16,241 bases of DNA from Rickettsia typhi. GTDB taxonomy: Bacteria > Pseudomonadota > Alphaproteobacteria > Rickettsiales > Deianiraeaceae. This document shows positions 6,899 to 15,350 of the stretch, in pieces. The DNA lies in assembly GCA_945878495.1 (NCBI GenBank), contig CAMCTP010000019.1, forward strand, positions 1-16,241. Direction: 5' to 3'. Numbering within the stretch: position 1 is the first letter of the stretch; every line of letters starts with the position of its first letter. Both the position numbers and the translations under genes were made by a program. The notes beneath the pieces are model-generated. The model saw only the letters and a list, made by a program, of their open reading frames with translations, searched no databases and was not told where the DNA came from.

Positions 6899-8545
6899 CT
6901 AAAATCCTGACAGTCTCTTCTGAATAGCTTCAATCTCGGATTTGATATATTTGATCTTTGCAATATCAAAACCGTCATTCATTGACTCCTTGAGTCTTAA
7001 AATCTGAAATCTCATAGATGTTTTAACAAATTCTCTGTCAATTTCATCACCAGAGAATTTATCAAATTCTAGCTTACTTTGTTTTAGCAATTCATAAAAA
7101 TCAATATCTCCAGACATAGCCTGAGATAGAATATCATTGTAATTTTCATCAAGATCGACATCAATTAAATCTCCTTCAAGTAGTTCATTTTTTTGAATAA
7201 TAAAGTGTATTATTGCCAACTGCAAAATATCACGATCAAGTAAATTTTGTTTTTCAAGAGTAGGAATCGCTTTAATTGAGATGTTTCTACTTTTACCAAA
7301 TTTAGCTTCGTATATTTTATTGCGAAAGAAAAAACCGTACTCACTTCTAATATTTTCATTTTTTACAAGCACAAGGCATGCCTTAATATCTTGGTTTAGC
7401 TTTGCAAGATGATTTGGATTTTTAAAGTCTACACCTTGGGATAAATTTTTCCAAACAAAATCGTGTAATTTTAATGCTCGATCAATTACCAAACCAACAG
7501 ACGCTTTGCCGTTTTTTTTAATGTATTCATCCGGATCTTTTTCGGATATACCATGTACAAACAAAGCTTCAAAATTTTCATCAATCACATCATACATCAA
7601 TCGTGCAGCTTTCAGGGTTGATTCAATGCCAGCTTTATCGGAGTCCATCCAAAATACCGCTCGTTTAAAATATTTTTTCACTAGTAAAATCTGATCAAGA
7701 GTTATCGCCGTTCCCAGAGGTGCCAGCGATGCAAAACCAGCAATATCAAGAGAAATTGCATCCATATAACCCTCGCAAACAATAGCTGTTTCGCTCTTTT
7801 TTTTAACCGCACGGTTTATATTATAAAGAGTTTGACCTTTTTTAAAAATCTTGCTTTCAAATGAATTTATATATTTTACGTCCTCTTTTGGGTCCAATGC
7901 CCTGCCACCAAATCCAATACATTTTCCCAAAATATCAAAAATTGGCACAATTGCACGATTTCTAAATATTGTATAAATTGAGCCGTTGTCCGACTTTTTT
8001 GCAAAACCAGAATTTACTACATCATACTCTGAAAAGCCCGAATTTTTGCATTCCGTTGTAATGGAATTATACGAATCTTTTGCGTAACCAAGCCCGAAAT
8101 CTTTAATTTTTGCCAGAGATATTCCTCTTTTGACAAAATATTTTACCACATCCGGTGCTTCTTCAAGATTTTGAGCAAAATACTCCATTGCAAAACGATT
8201 GATATCAAATGTTTTATTCTTTTCCTGAACCTTGCTATAATCTTTTTGATTTATTTCAATTTCAAATCCAAGCATACTTGACAAAATTTCCATGGTTTTT
8301 GGAAAATCCTTTATGTTGTCGTGTTTTTGAATAAAGTTAAACATATCACCAGTTTCACCACAGCCAAAACATTTATAAACTCCACGGTGATCATCTATAT
8401 GAAATGATGGTGTTTTTTCATTATGAAATGGGCACAGAGCTTTAAATCTATTGCTGCCATTTTTAGTAATTTTAATCCTATTCGATATCACATCGGATAT
8501 TTTATATCGTGATTTTATCTCATTTGTATCAATTTTGTTGTTCAT
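6899..8545 (-). CDS. dnaG: DNA primase (DnaG)
   Basis: DnaG makes RNA primers for the lagging strand. The 548-residue protein is close to the usual ~580-600. The N-terminal zinc-binding domain has Cys38, His41, Cys59 and Cys62 (CPFHNEKTPSF and CFGCGETGD). The RNA polymerase core includes GFGGRALD (211-218) and FKKGQTLYNI. The Toprim fold is intact, with catalytic Glu258 (VCEGYMDAI) and the DxD pair Asp301/Asp303 (MDSDKAG), followed by DPDEYI. The C-terminal helicase-binding region (about 410-548) is poorly conserved, as usual. The ATG start at 8545 overlaps the end of the M48 protease gene by 17 bases. It is the last gene of the fabD-M48-dnaG run. The usual rpoD neighbour is absent from this window. 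Confidence 0.96.
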   Translation of the reverse strand: MNNKIDTNEIKSRYKISDVISNRIKITKNGSNRFKALCPFHNEKTPSFHIDDHRGVYKCFGCGETGDMFNFIQKHDNIKDFPKTMEILSSMLGFEIEINQKDYSKVQEKNKTFDINRFAMEYFAQNLEEAPDVVKYFVKRGISLAKIKDFGLGYAKDSYNSITTECKNSGFSEYDVVNSGFAKKSDNGSIYTIFRNRAIVPIFDILGKCIGFGGRALDPKEDVKYINSFESKIFKKGQTLYNINRAVKKKSETAIVCEGYMDAISLDIAGFASLAPLGTAITLDQILLVKKYFKRAVFWMDSDKAGIESTLKAARLMYDVIDENFEALFVHGISEKDPDEYIKKNGKASVGLVIDRALKLHDFVWKNLSQGVDFKNPNHLAKLNQDIKACLVLVKNENIRSEYGFFFRNKIYEAKFGKSRNISIKAIPTLEKQNLLDRDILQLAIIHFIIQKNELLEGDLIDVDLDENYNDILSQAMSGDIDFYELLKQSKLEFDKFSGDEIDREFVKTSMRFQILRLKESMNDGFDIAKIKYIKSEIEAIQKRLSGF

Positions 8546-10097
8546 CGTTTTTTAACATTGTGTAATATTTTTTTATCTGCTCATAATATTTCGAGTCATG
8601 AAAATTTTTCGCAGCAATTGCTTTTTCAATACTCAGCTTAGCCTCTGTAATTTTTCCCGCATTGTAAAATTGCATTGCCGATATTAAATCCGATAAACCT
8701 TCAACTCCGCTATTGTTAATTTTATCGCAAGCATGCTTTATTAAATCGCCAATATTATAATATTTATAGTCAGTAGTAAATAAAACATAGAGTTTTTCAA
8801 TACCATTTTTGACATCATCAGACTCTTTTCCAAATCTTACCAAGCAATCAGCGTGCTCATATTCAATTAATTTATTGTTATTTAAGAGTGATTTTGTAAT
8901 ATGAAAATAGTAGTTTGCATTTGCTATATTTCCAAGCGAACAATATGATTGCGCCAAGGTTTCATTGATATATGGATCACTTAAGCTATAAATTCTATTT
9001 GCTATATTTATCGCTTTTTCGTATTCAGAATTTGCAAAACAATAGAACATATTTCTGTATAAATTGTAGAATTCAACTCTGTTAGATAACCCTGTTGGCA
9101 TGCCTGATTTATTGGAGTTAATGGTGATTTTATTCTCTTGTTTTTTATTTAAACCAAGAATTTTCGCCTTTACTCTTTGGAATTTCTCCTCAATTTTAAG
9201 ATCAGTTGATATCATGCTTTTGTCCTCCATATTGTAATATCTTTCAATCATATTAAATCTTTCATCAGGCAGGGGGTGGGTTGTGAAATATCGAAATAAA
9301 TCTGGTATATCACTACGAATATTTTTCTTAAATTCAGTCATTAGATCTAAAATTCCTGCGACACTTGAATTCGATCGACTCAACAAAAGCATTGCTTTTG
9401 AATCTGCCTCGGTCTCAAACTCTCTTGAATGTGAAAGTACAGAAGAGGATGAGTGACCGGTTGCAATCGCCGTTCCACCAATCAAAGCAGCGGCTGCTCC
9501 ACCGGATGCTGCAAGAAGCAAGGTTGTCATAGCCCCACCTGCAACTCCTTGTTTTGCAGCTTGAGATCTTGCGATCTGACCTCTTAACGCATGAGAAAGT
9601 AAAACGTGAGATAATTCATGTGCGAGAACTCCTCTAAATAAATTTGAGTTATCATAGGCTTCAATCAATCCCGAATATATATATATATCGGAGCCTGTTG
9701 CAAATGCATTAATTTCGGGCTGATTGATAAACAAAATGTCTATTTTCGGTAATTTTAACTCATCAGTTTGATTTCCATAAACCGCCAGAGGTTTTATACC
9801 AGATGCTAAATCGCTTTGTGTTTGACCTATTTTATAAACCGGAATTGCAGGTATATAGTTTGTATAAAAAGTTGGTCTGTAAATTGGTGATGCTTTTTCA
9901 ATTGTAGAGTTTTGACTTTTGAAAACTCCACCTCTTGATTGCATTTGATCTGCAATTAACATTGGCTTGGCAATTTCTTGGAAGAATGATTCAATTTCTA
10001 CATCTCTAATAACATTTCCAGCTTTTACATTTTGATAAAAGCAAAGCAAAAAAGCTAAAATCGAGCTATAAAGTATCTTTATTCGCCAATATTTCAT
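8529..10097 (-). CDS. BepA-like periplasmic M48 metalloprotease with TPR-like tail
   Basis: This is a zinc metalloprotease likely involved in outer-membrane protein quality control, by analogy with BepA. From ATG 10097 it has 522 residues. Residues 1-26 are a signal peptide (YWRIK, hydrophobic core, Val-Lys-Ala). The M48 domain carries the zinc motif HELSH (160-164) and the third ligand in ETEAD (228-232), followed by the family's THPLPDER segment. Between them lies a hydrophobic Ala/Gly-rich helix, a common feature of this family. The C-terminal ~200 residues look like TPR helices. A TTG at 10109 would add four residues; the ATG gives a more ordinary signal peptide. Its start lies 32 bases inside fabD in another frame, and its end overlaps dnaG by 17, so it is cotranscribed with both. 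I give no symbol because orthology to bepA is not established. Confidence 0.88.
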   Translation of the reverse strand: MKYWRIKILYSSILAFLLCFYQNVKAGNVIRDVEIESFFQEIAKPMLIADQMQSRGGVFKSQNSTIEKASPIYRPTFYTNYIPAIPVYKIGQTQSDLASGIKPLAVYGNQTDELKLPKIDILFINQPEINAFATGSDIYIYSGLIEAYDNSNLFRGVLAHELSHVLLSHALRGQIARSQAAKQGVAGGAMTTLLLAASGGAAAALIGGTAIATGHSSSSVLSHSREFETEADSKAMLLLSRSNSSVAGILDLMTEFKKNIRSDIPDLFRYFTTHPLPDERFNMIERYYNMEDKSMISTDLKIEEKFQRVKAKILGLNKKQENKITINSNKSGMPTGLSNRVEFYNLYRNMFYCFANSEYEKAINIANRIYSLSDPYINETLAQSYCSLGNIANANYYFHITKSLLNNNKLIEYEHADCLVRFGKESDDVKNGIEKLYVLFTTDYKYYNIGDLIKHACDKINNSGVEGLSDLISAMQFYNAGKITEAKLSIEKAIAAKNFHDSKYYEQIKKYYTMLKNDEQQN

Positions 10098-11019
10098 CTT
10101 TTGATTCAATTGATATTGGAACTAGTTTTTCAGAGATTCTTTTTGTTAGACCGCCTAGAACTTTTCCGGCACCGATTTCGAACAAACGCTCAAATCCTTC
10201 ACCCTCAGCATATTCTATCGACTCTCTCCATCTTACAGTTCCGGTCACTTGATTTGCCAATAATTCCCTGATATCACAGCTTGTTGAAACTGCTTTTGCG
10301 GTATAGTTTGCAATTACCGGAATTTTTGGATCACAAATAGTAATATCTTCAAGAGCAGATTGCATTTCTTCTTTTGCTTTTTGCATTAAAGGCGAGTGAA
10401 ATGGCCCAGAAACAGGAAGTTTAACGGCTCTTTTAATACCCATTTCCTTTGACAATTCAATCGCACGATCAATTGCCTGTATAGATCCGGAGATTACGGT
10501 TTGACCAAATGAGTTATCATTTGCAACAACCAAGGTTTCTCCTTCATGTCTGCTGGCAGTTATTAATTCAACAATTTGTGAATCATATTTTGCACCTATA
10601 ATTGCAGCCATTCCTCCAGTTCCATCTGGAGCTGCATTATTCATTGCATGACCTCTAATTGAAAGTATTTTAGCCGTATCCTTTAGAGATATAGCATTTG
10701 CGGCACATAATGCAGAGTATTCACCCAAAGAATGTCCGCATAATATTGCAGCCATATCTGATATTTTTTTCCCTGTTTCCTCTTCAATAGCTCTAAGTAT
10801 TGCCATTGAAACACACATCAATGCTGGTTGAGCATTGTATGTAAGAGTTACTTCTTCTTGAGTAGATTCAAAGATAATTTTTGTCAAAGAAAAGCCCAAA
10901 GCTTCATCAACTTCATTAAAAACATCCCTTGCAACTTGATAGTTGTCATAGACATTTTTACCCATTCCCAGATACTGCGACCCTTGACCTGGAAAGGCGA
11001 AAATAGTTGTTTTATTCAT
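10066..11019 (-). CDS. fabD: Malonyl-CoA:ACP transacylase (FabD)
   Basis: FabD transfers malonyl from CoA to acyl carrier protein, supplying the elongation unit for fatty acid synthesis in the cytoplasm. At 317 residues it has the normal length (E. coli 309). It starts with the conserved FAFPGQGSQYLGMG at 7-20. The nucleophile Ser97 is in GHSLGEYSA (95-103), the malonate-carboxylate Arg122 is in the SIRGHAM segment, and the catalytic His208 is in GPFHSPLM (205-212). The usual partners fabG, acpP and fabH are absent, so this fabD is split from the common fab cluster. It leads a minus-strand run with the M48 protease and dnaG, and faces glmS across a 59-base divergent region. Confidence 0.97.
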   Translation of the reverse strand: MNKTTIFAFPGQGSQYLGMGKNVYDNYQVARDVFNEVDEALGFSLTKIIFESTQEEVTLTYNAQPALMCVSMAILRAIEEETGKKISDMAAILCGHSLGEYSALCAANAISLKDTAKILSIRGHAMNNAAPDGTGGMAAIIGAKYDSQIVELITASRHEGETLVVANDNSFGQTVISGSIQAIDRAIELSKEMGIKRAVKLPVSGPFHSPLMQKAKEEMQSALEDITICDPKIPVIANYTAKAVSTSCDIRELLANQVTGTVRWRESIEYAEGEGFERLFEIGAGKVLGGLTKRISEKLVPISIESKDEILANKDTL

Positions 11020-11046
11020 TGATTTTAATAAAATCTGATTTACTAT
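11019..11046 (+). promoter_or_regulatory. Predicted glmS promoter
   Basis: TTGATT (11019-11024) and TACTAT (11041-11046) are 16 bases apart, giving an expected leader of about 26 bases. The -10 overlaps the opposing fabD -10 almost completely. TATATT at 11044-11049 is an alternative -10 with a longer spacer. The leader has no room for a glmS ribozyme. Confidence 0.35.
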
Positions 11047-11069
11047 ATTTATAGAAATTTTATTGTCTA
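11042..11069 (-). promoter_or_regulatory. Predicted fabD promoter
   Basis: On the minus strand TAGACA (11069-11064) and TATAGT (11047-11042) are separated by 16 bases, each one mismatch from the sigma70 consensus. Transcription would start near 11035, giving a leader of about 16 bases before the fabD ATG at 11019. Confidence 0.5.
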
Positions 11070-11078
11070 GTAAAAAAT

Positions 11079-12917
11079 ATGTGTGGAGTAATTGGCTTGA
11101 TCAGCAAAGAGAAAAACATGATAGACGGTGCACTTTCAACCCTAAAAAGACTTGAATACAGAGGCTATGATTCATCAGGAATCGGCTTTATTCAAAGCAA
11201 CGAATTAAAGGTTATAAAAAAAACAGGTAAAATTATTAATCTTGAAAATGCCTGCAAGAATCAAAACCTAGAATCAGAAATTGTAATTGGACATACAAGA
11301 TGGGCTACTCACGGTAAAGTAACAGAAGCAAATGCACATCCTCATTTTGGAACAAAAGTAGCCGTCATACACAACGGAATTATAGAAAATTACGCCATAT
11401 TAAAAGATTTTCTCACTAACAAAGGATTTGAATTTAAAACCGAAACAGATACAGAGGTAATACCTCATTATATAGAATACAGACTTGGTCTTGGCGATAG
11501 CTTTACCGAGGCTTTTAGAAATACAATAAAAGAATTAAAAGGAGCTTTTGCAATCTTGGCAATATATCAGGATCAAAATAATATAATAGCCTTCGCAAAA
11601 CAAGGTTCACCGCTAGTAATTGGAAAAATGGCAAACGGATACTGCTTGGGATCAGATGCTTTTTCATTGATAGAATTTACAAACAGCGTTATATATCTTG
11701 AAGATGGAGACTTTGGTTTTGTCGATGCAGATGGATTGGAAATATTTGATAAAAATCTAGAAAAAGTTACCAGAGCCGCACGAAAAACCGATGCTAAATC
11801 AATAATACCTGCCAAAGACGGATATAAGCATTACATGATTAAAGAAATTAATGAACAGCCAATTATATTAAGATCGATAATAAATAAATACATCAATAGC
11901 GACTATACGATAAATTTAAATATACCAGAAATTGATATTGCAAAATTTAAAAGAGTGTCTTTTATTGCATGCGGAACCTCATATTATGCAGCAATGATTG
12001 CTGGACAATTTTTTCCAAAATATGCCGGAGTAAATGTTGAATATCATATAGCATCTGAATTTAGATATCAGGAATATATAATAGAAAAAGATACACTTTA
12101 TGTAGCTATATCTCAATCAGGCGAAACTGCCGATACCATAGCATGCTTAAAATACATCAAAAGTAATGGAGGAAAAATTCTGGGACTTGTAAATGCAGAA
12201 TCCACAACCATGGAAACAATAGCTGATGAAATAATGCAACTCGAATGCGGCGCTGAAATATCAGTTGCCTCAACAAAAGCACTAAGTGCGCAGATTTTAT
12301 GCCTAGAAATACTTGCTTTAAAAATTGGATCAACAAAAGGATCGATAGATAAAAATACCATATCAGAAGTGATTCAAGATGCTGAAGAAGCAATAAAAAG
12401 GGCTGGCGATCTACTGAAAAATCAAAATTGGATAGATGGAATTAGAAATATATCATCCAAAATATCAGAATACAAAAGCCTTATTTATCTTGGAAGAAAT
12501 ACAGCAGGAGCAATTGCGGCAGAAGGTGCATTAAAAATGAAAGAATTATCCTATATACACTGCGAGGCAATGCCGGCTGGCGAATTAAAACATGGACCAA
12601 TCGCATTAATAGACAAAAATATACCAGTTATATGTTTAGCTCCAAATCATTTATTTGATAAAACTGCTTCAAATATAGAAAATATATTTTCAAGAGATGG
12701 AAGAATAGTCTTAATATCCGATAAAAGTGGGCTTGAGTATTTCAGTAAATTTAATGATCAAATAATTGGTTCAATTGAGGTTGATTCAACAAAATTTGAG
12801 ACAATAGCAATTCAATATGCGATTGTTATGCAATTATTGTCATATTTTACAGCAATAGAAAAAGGATGTGACGTTGATCAACCCCGAAATCTAGCAAAAT
12901 CTGTAACTGTTGAATAG
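11079..12917 (+). CDS. glmS: Glutamine-fructose-6-phosphate aminotransferase (GlmS)
   Basis: GlmS makes glucosamine-6-phosphate from fructose-6-phosphate and glutamine, the first committed step toward UDP-GlcNAc for peptidoglycan and lipopolysaccharide. The 612 residues match E. coli (609). The N-terminal class II glutaminase begins MCGVIGL, with Cys2 as nucleophile, then GHTRWATHG (71-79) and HNGIIENY (98-105). Two SIS isomerase domains follow: ACGTSYYAA near 297-305, SQSGETADT (345-353), Glu489, and His505 in ELKHGP. The conserved C-terminus ends LAKSVTVE with Lys607. The ATG is fixed because Cys2 must become the N-terminal residue. It is followed directly by the delta' gene. Confidence 0.98.
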   Translation: MCGVIGLISKEKNMIDGALSTLKRLEYRGYDSSGIGFIQSNELKVIKKTGKIINLENACKNQNLESEIVIGHTRWATHGKVTEANAHPHFGTKVAVIHNGIIENYAILKDFLTNKGFEFKTETDTEVIPHYIEYRLGLGDSFTEAFRNTIKELKGAFAILAIYQDQNNIIAFAKQGSPLVIGKMANGYCLGSDAFSLIEFTNSVIYLEDGDFGFVDADGLEIFDKNLEKVTRAARKTDAKSIIPAKDGYKHYMIKEINEQPIILRSIINKYINSDYTINLNIPEIDIAKFKRVSFIACGTSYYAAMIAGQFFPKYAGVNVEYHIASEFRYQEYIIEKDTLYVAISQSGETADTIACLKYIKSNGGKILGLVNAESTTMETIADEIMQLECGAEISVASTKALSAQILCLEILALKIGSTKGSIDKNTISEVIQDAEEAIKRAGDLLKNQNWIDGIRNISSKISEYKSLIYLGRNTAGAIAAEGALKMKELSYIHCEAMPAGELKHGPIALIDKNIPVICLAPNHLFDKTASNIENIFSRDGRIVLISDKSGLEYFSKFNDQIIGSIEVDSTKFETIAIQYAIVMQLLSYFTAIEKGCDVDQPRNLAKSVTVE

Positions 12918-12921
12918 TAAG

Positions 12922-14007
12922 ATGGATTTATTCGGAACTCCTGAAATTGAAATACAACCCATCAAAGTTGAGCCAGTAGTAAAGATAATGCCCGATAAAT
13001 TACAGGAAGATATAAAACCTGAACCGGAGATAAAAATCGAAATTACAAATCGAAATCACCACGAGGAATTCAAGAAAATTACCCAATTATTCACAACAGA
13101 AAAACTCCATCATTGCGTTATACTATATGGAATAAAAGGAATAGGTAAAATGGAATTAGCAGTCGATATAGCAAAATTTATTTTAAGCGATAATTCACTC
13201 GCAACGCAAGAAAAAAATATAGCATTAGTTGAAGCTGGGCATCACCCTGACTTATTCATTCTCGCAAATGAGTCTAATATTGGAGTTGACGAAGCGAGAA
13301 AGATTAACCATTTCACATCCATGAAGGCAACCTATGGAGGATCGAAAATAGTTATTATCAATAAAATCGACTATCTCAATAGACAGGCCTGCAATGCAAT
13401 TTTGAAACTCCTAGAAGAGCCACAAAGCGATATATACTATATATTAATTAGCGATAATTTATCAAAAATAATTCCTACAATCAAATCAAGATCAATTGCT
13501 ATCAATATTAAAAATAACAAGATAAATGAATTTTTTCAAACTGAACCGATAAAATCAATGGATTTACAAGACGCTAAACTTCTGAAAGATTTTACACATT
13601 GTTCAATCAATCAAGCAGTGAAATTAATAGAAAGTAAAATATTAAATCATCTAGGTTTTGCTATTGATTTATCGATATCAAAAAATCTCAATCCAATTGA
13701 AATAGATGGATATTTCAACAAACTTGAAATTTCAGACGCTAATTTATTCAGTATTTTAACATATACTGCAAGTATTTACAATCCATTGCGAGACTCAAGA
13801 ATTATACTTCCAACATCGTGTAAAAATTCAGATCAAATAAACGAATTTTTTAAAAAAAATCGCAATCGCACGGCAGAATTAGTAGTGTCAAAGTATTTCC
13901 AAGCATATAACGAAATATTGCAAATGATTTCAAACAAAAAGATTTTCAATCTTGATAACTGTCATTTAATATATTCAATATTGATCAAAATACGATCAAC
14001 ATTCTAG
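12922..14007 (+). CDS. holB: DNA polymerase III delta' subunit (HolB-like)
   Basis: Delta' is the rigid stator of the clamp loader that places the sliding clamp on DNA. The AAA+ region starts near residue 46 (HHEEFKKITQLF, then LHHCVILYG). The P-loop-like GIKGIGKM (70-77) has Met in place of the Ser/Thr that binds Mg-ATP, consistent with delta' not hydrolysing ATP. Further family motifs are AILKLLEEP (159-167) and the IKSRS segment ending at Ser191, comparable to the SRC motif. From ATG 12922 it is 361 residues; a TTG at 12910 overlapping the glmS stop would add four. Residues 1-42 form an unusual Pro/Glu/Lys/Ile-rich extension (see findings). It lies 4 bases after glmS and its 3' end overlaps the convergent phosphatase by 12 bases. 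dnaX would be the main alternative, but length and the degenerate P-loop argue against it. Confidence 0.88.
   Translation: MDLFGTPEIEIQPIKVEPVVKIMPDKLQEDIKPEPEIKIEITNRNHHEEFKKITQLFTTEKLHHCVILYGIKGIGKMELAVDIAKFILSDNSLATQEKNIALVEAGHHPDLFILANESNIGVDEARKINHFTSMKATYGGSKIVIINKIDYLNRQACNAILKLLEEPQSDIYYILISDNLSKIIPTIKSRSIAINIKNNKINEFFQTEPIKSMDLQDAKLLKDFTHCSINQAVKLIESKILNHLGFAIDLSISKNLNPIEIDGYFNKLEISDANLFSILTYTASIYNPLRDSRIILPTSCKNSDQINEFFKKNRNRTAELVVSKYFQAYNEILQMISNKKIFNLDNCHLIYSILIKIRSTF
13977..14003. terminator. Hairpin across the convergent holB/phosphatase stop codons
   Basis: AATATTGATC (13977-13986) pairs with GATCAACATT (13994-14003) at nine of ten positions, with one A-C mismatch, around a 7-base loop. 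The phosphatase stop falls inside the right arm and the holB stop lies just beyond it. It could end transcription from either side, but no T-run follows in either direction. Confidence 0.3.
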
Positions 14008-14586
14008 GTTTGGTGCAAAAACTTCAGTAATTGTCCACTTAAAATTAACCGCTTCAACAAGATATAATCCAGCGTTTTTATAATCAATTCTATCATCAGA
14101 TTCAACCAATCGCTCAAGATTATAAAATGTACCCCAATGTGCTACAATAAGCGGACTTGGAAATTCTAATGCTTCCAAAAATCCAGCCTCAACTCTTACC
14201 ATTGAGCTTTGATAACTTTCCACGCCATTTCCGATAAATTGTCCGGATTCCCATTTCATCCAAAGCTCTACCGAAAGATCAGCTTTTCCCTCTAACTCTC
14301 CAAAATTATACTCTCTAAGATTTGGCACTTGAAAACTCTCCAGATTTTGGTTTTGAGTAGCAATATTTGCTGTATTAATCGCACGTTTTAAATTACTTGT
14401 CACAACTGTTTTAATATCAAGATTGTGAATATTTTCATCAATAAATTTTCCAGTCATTTCAGCCTGCTTAACTCCGTTTTTATTAATGTCGAAATCAAGC
14501 ACCCCATATACAAGGTTTTGAAGGTTTCCATCGGTTTGACCGTGACGAAGAATATAAAATTTGCAATTTTGAATTTCTTTTAGCAT
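13996..14586 (-). CDS. Histidine phosphatase superfamily protein (phosphoglycerate mutase-like)
   Basis: This 196-residue cytoplasmic protein of the histidine phosphatase clan removes or transfers phosphate through a phosphohistidine. The catalytic LRHGQT motif is at 13-18, with Arg14 and His15. Supporting residues are Arg68 (SNLKRAINTA), Glu92 (LREYNFGELEG) and His150 in VAHWG, which replaces the more usual SHGG. All four expected catalytic positions are present. There is no signal peptide. The small size fits a phosphatase of the CobC/GpmB type rather than a dPGM glycolytic mutase. It overlaps the Wzm-like permease gene by 7 bases and is the last gene of the export operon, so the substrate may be a sugar phosphate or lipid-linked intermediate. 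That is inferred from context only. Confidence 0.85.
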   Translation of the reverse strand: MLKEIQNCKFYILRHGQTDGNLQNLVYGVLDFDINKNGVKQAEMTGKFIDENIHNLDIKTVVTSNLKRAINTANIATQNQNLESFQVPNLREYNFGELEGKADLSVELWMKWESGQFIGNGVESYQSSMVRVEAGFLEALEFPSPLIVAHWGTFYNLERLVESDDRIDYKNAGLYLVEAVNFKWTITEVFAPNLEC

Positions 14587-15350
14587 TTATAAATCAATCG
14601 TTTTTCTAATTTTGCCTGAACAATTATAAACACAACAAATGATACAATTAATAGCACAAGCATACTTATATGCATTGAAAGCGTAGGTAATAACCCTTGA
14701 TGCATTAATCTTGTAATTGGTGCAATTAATATATAGAATGGGTTAAAGTATGACAATTTAAACATTATTGCTGGCATTTTTTCAATAGGATAAAATATCG
14801 GCGTCACCCAAAGTGAAATCATCAACACATTATCAATTAAAAATCCAAGATCTTTAAAATATGGATAAATTACGGCAATTGAGTGAATTACGAAAAATAA
14901 TACCGTGCAAGCGTATAGTAAGTATAGCGGATAAAATGCCATATTCCAATGTAGTGGCACTTTATCAAATACAGCAACCATAAGCAAACAAGCAAACAGA
15001 GATATGATGTAAATATATAAATTATTAAATACACAAACCATAGCCCATATGCTTTTTTTTATTTTAAATCTTGATATAATTGAGACATTGCTAAATATCA
15101 ATATTTTTGACTCACCCAGAGCCAAGGAGATAAAATTTAGCATCATCAAGTTGTACGAAATATATGCAATATAATTCTCACACTCAATATTGATGACGTT
15201 TTTAAAAACATAGCCCATAAAGCTAATTTGTATCATCGGTTTAATGGCAATCCATATTTTTCCAGCTTTTGTATTACCATACAACGACTTTAATCGTAAA
15301 TTATGAAGAGTTATCAAATCTGACAAATAAAATTTAATTTGAGAAATCAT
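14580..15350 (-). CDS. ABC-2 type polysaccharide export permease (Wzm-like)
   Basis: This 256-residue inner-membrane protein has about six predicted membrane segments (roughly 32-53, 60-80, 102-128, 137-164, 168-190, 226-247) and a basic N-terminal amphipathic stretch (LRLKSLYGNTKAGKIW). The segment from 164 to 195 (YFKDLGFLIDN and the TPIFYP turn) and the YFNPFYILIAPITR segment match the Wzm/KpsM/TagG family of O-antigen, capsule and teichoic acid exporters. It would pair with the ATPase just upstream. The ATG overlaps the ATPase stop as ATGA, the classic coupling for equal subunit dosage. The exported glycan is unknown because no glycosyltransferase is in the window. Confidence 0.9.
   Translation of the reverse strand: MISQIKFYLSDLITLHNLRLKSLYGNTKAGKIWIAIKPMIQISFMGYVFKNVINIECENYIAYISYNLMMLNFISLALGESKILIFSNVSIISRFKIKKSIWAMVCVFNNLYIYIISLFACLLMVAVFDKVPLHWNMAFYPLYLLYACTVLFFVIHSIAVIYPYFKDLGFLIDNVLMISLWVTPIFYPIEKMPAIMFKLSYFNPFYILIAPITRLMHQGLLPTLSMHISMLVLLIVSFVVFIIVQAKLEKRLIYKC

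Noticed and set aside
9675..9688. (AT)7 dinucleotide run in the M48 protease gene as a phase-variation tract
   Set aside because: It encodes Ile-Tyr-Ile-Tyr in a conserved strand of the peptidase domain, and the run is short; the protein constraint explains it.
11053..11078. glmS ribozyme or riboswitch upstream of glmS
   Set aside because: The predicted leader is about 26 bases, far too short, and no ribozyme-like core is visible.
13131..13154. Damaged P-loop in delta' (Met for Ser/Thr) as a sign of a pseudogene
   Set aside because: Delta' subunits commonly have a non-hydrolysing site; the rest of the frame and its motifs are intact.
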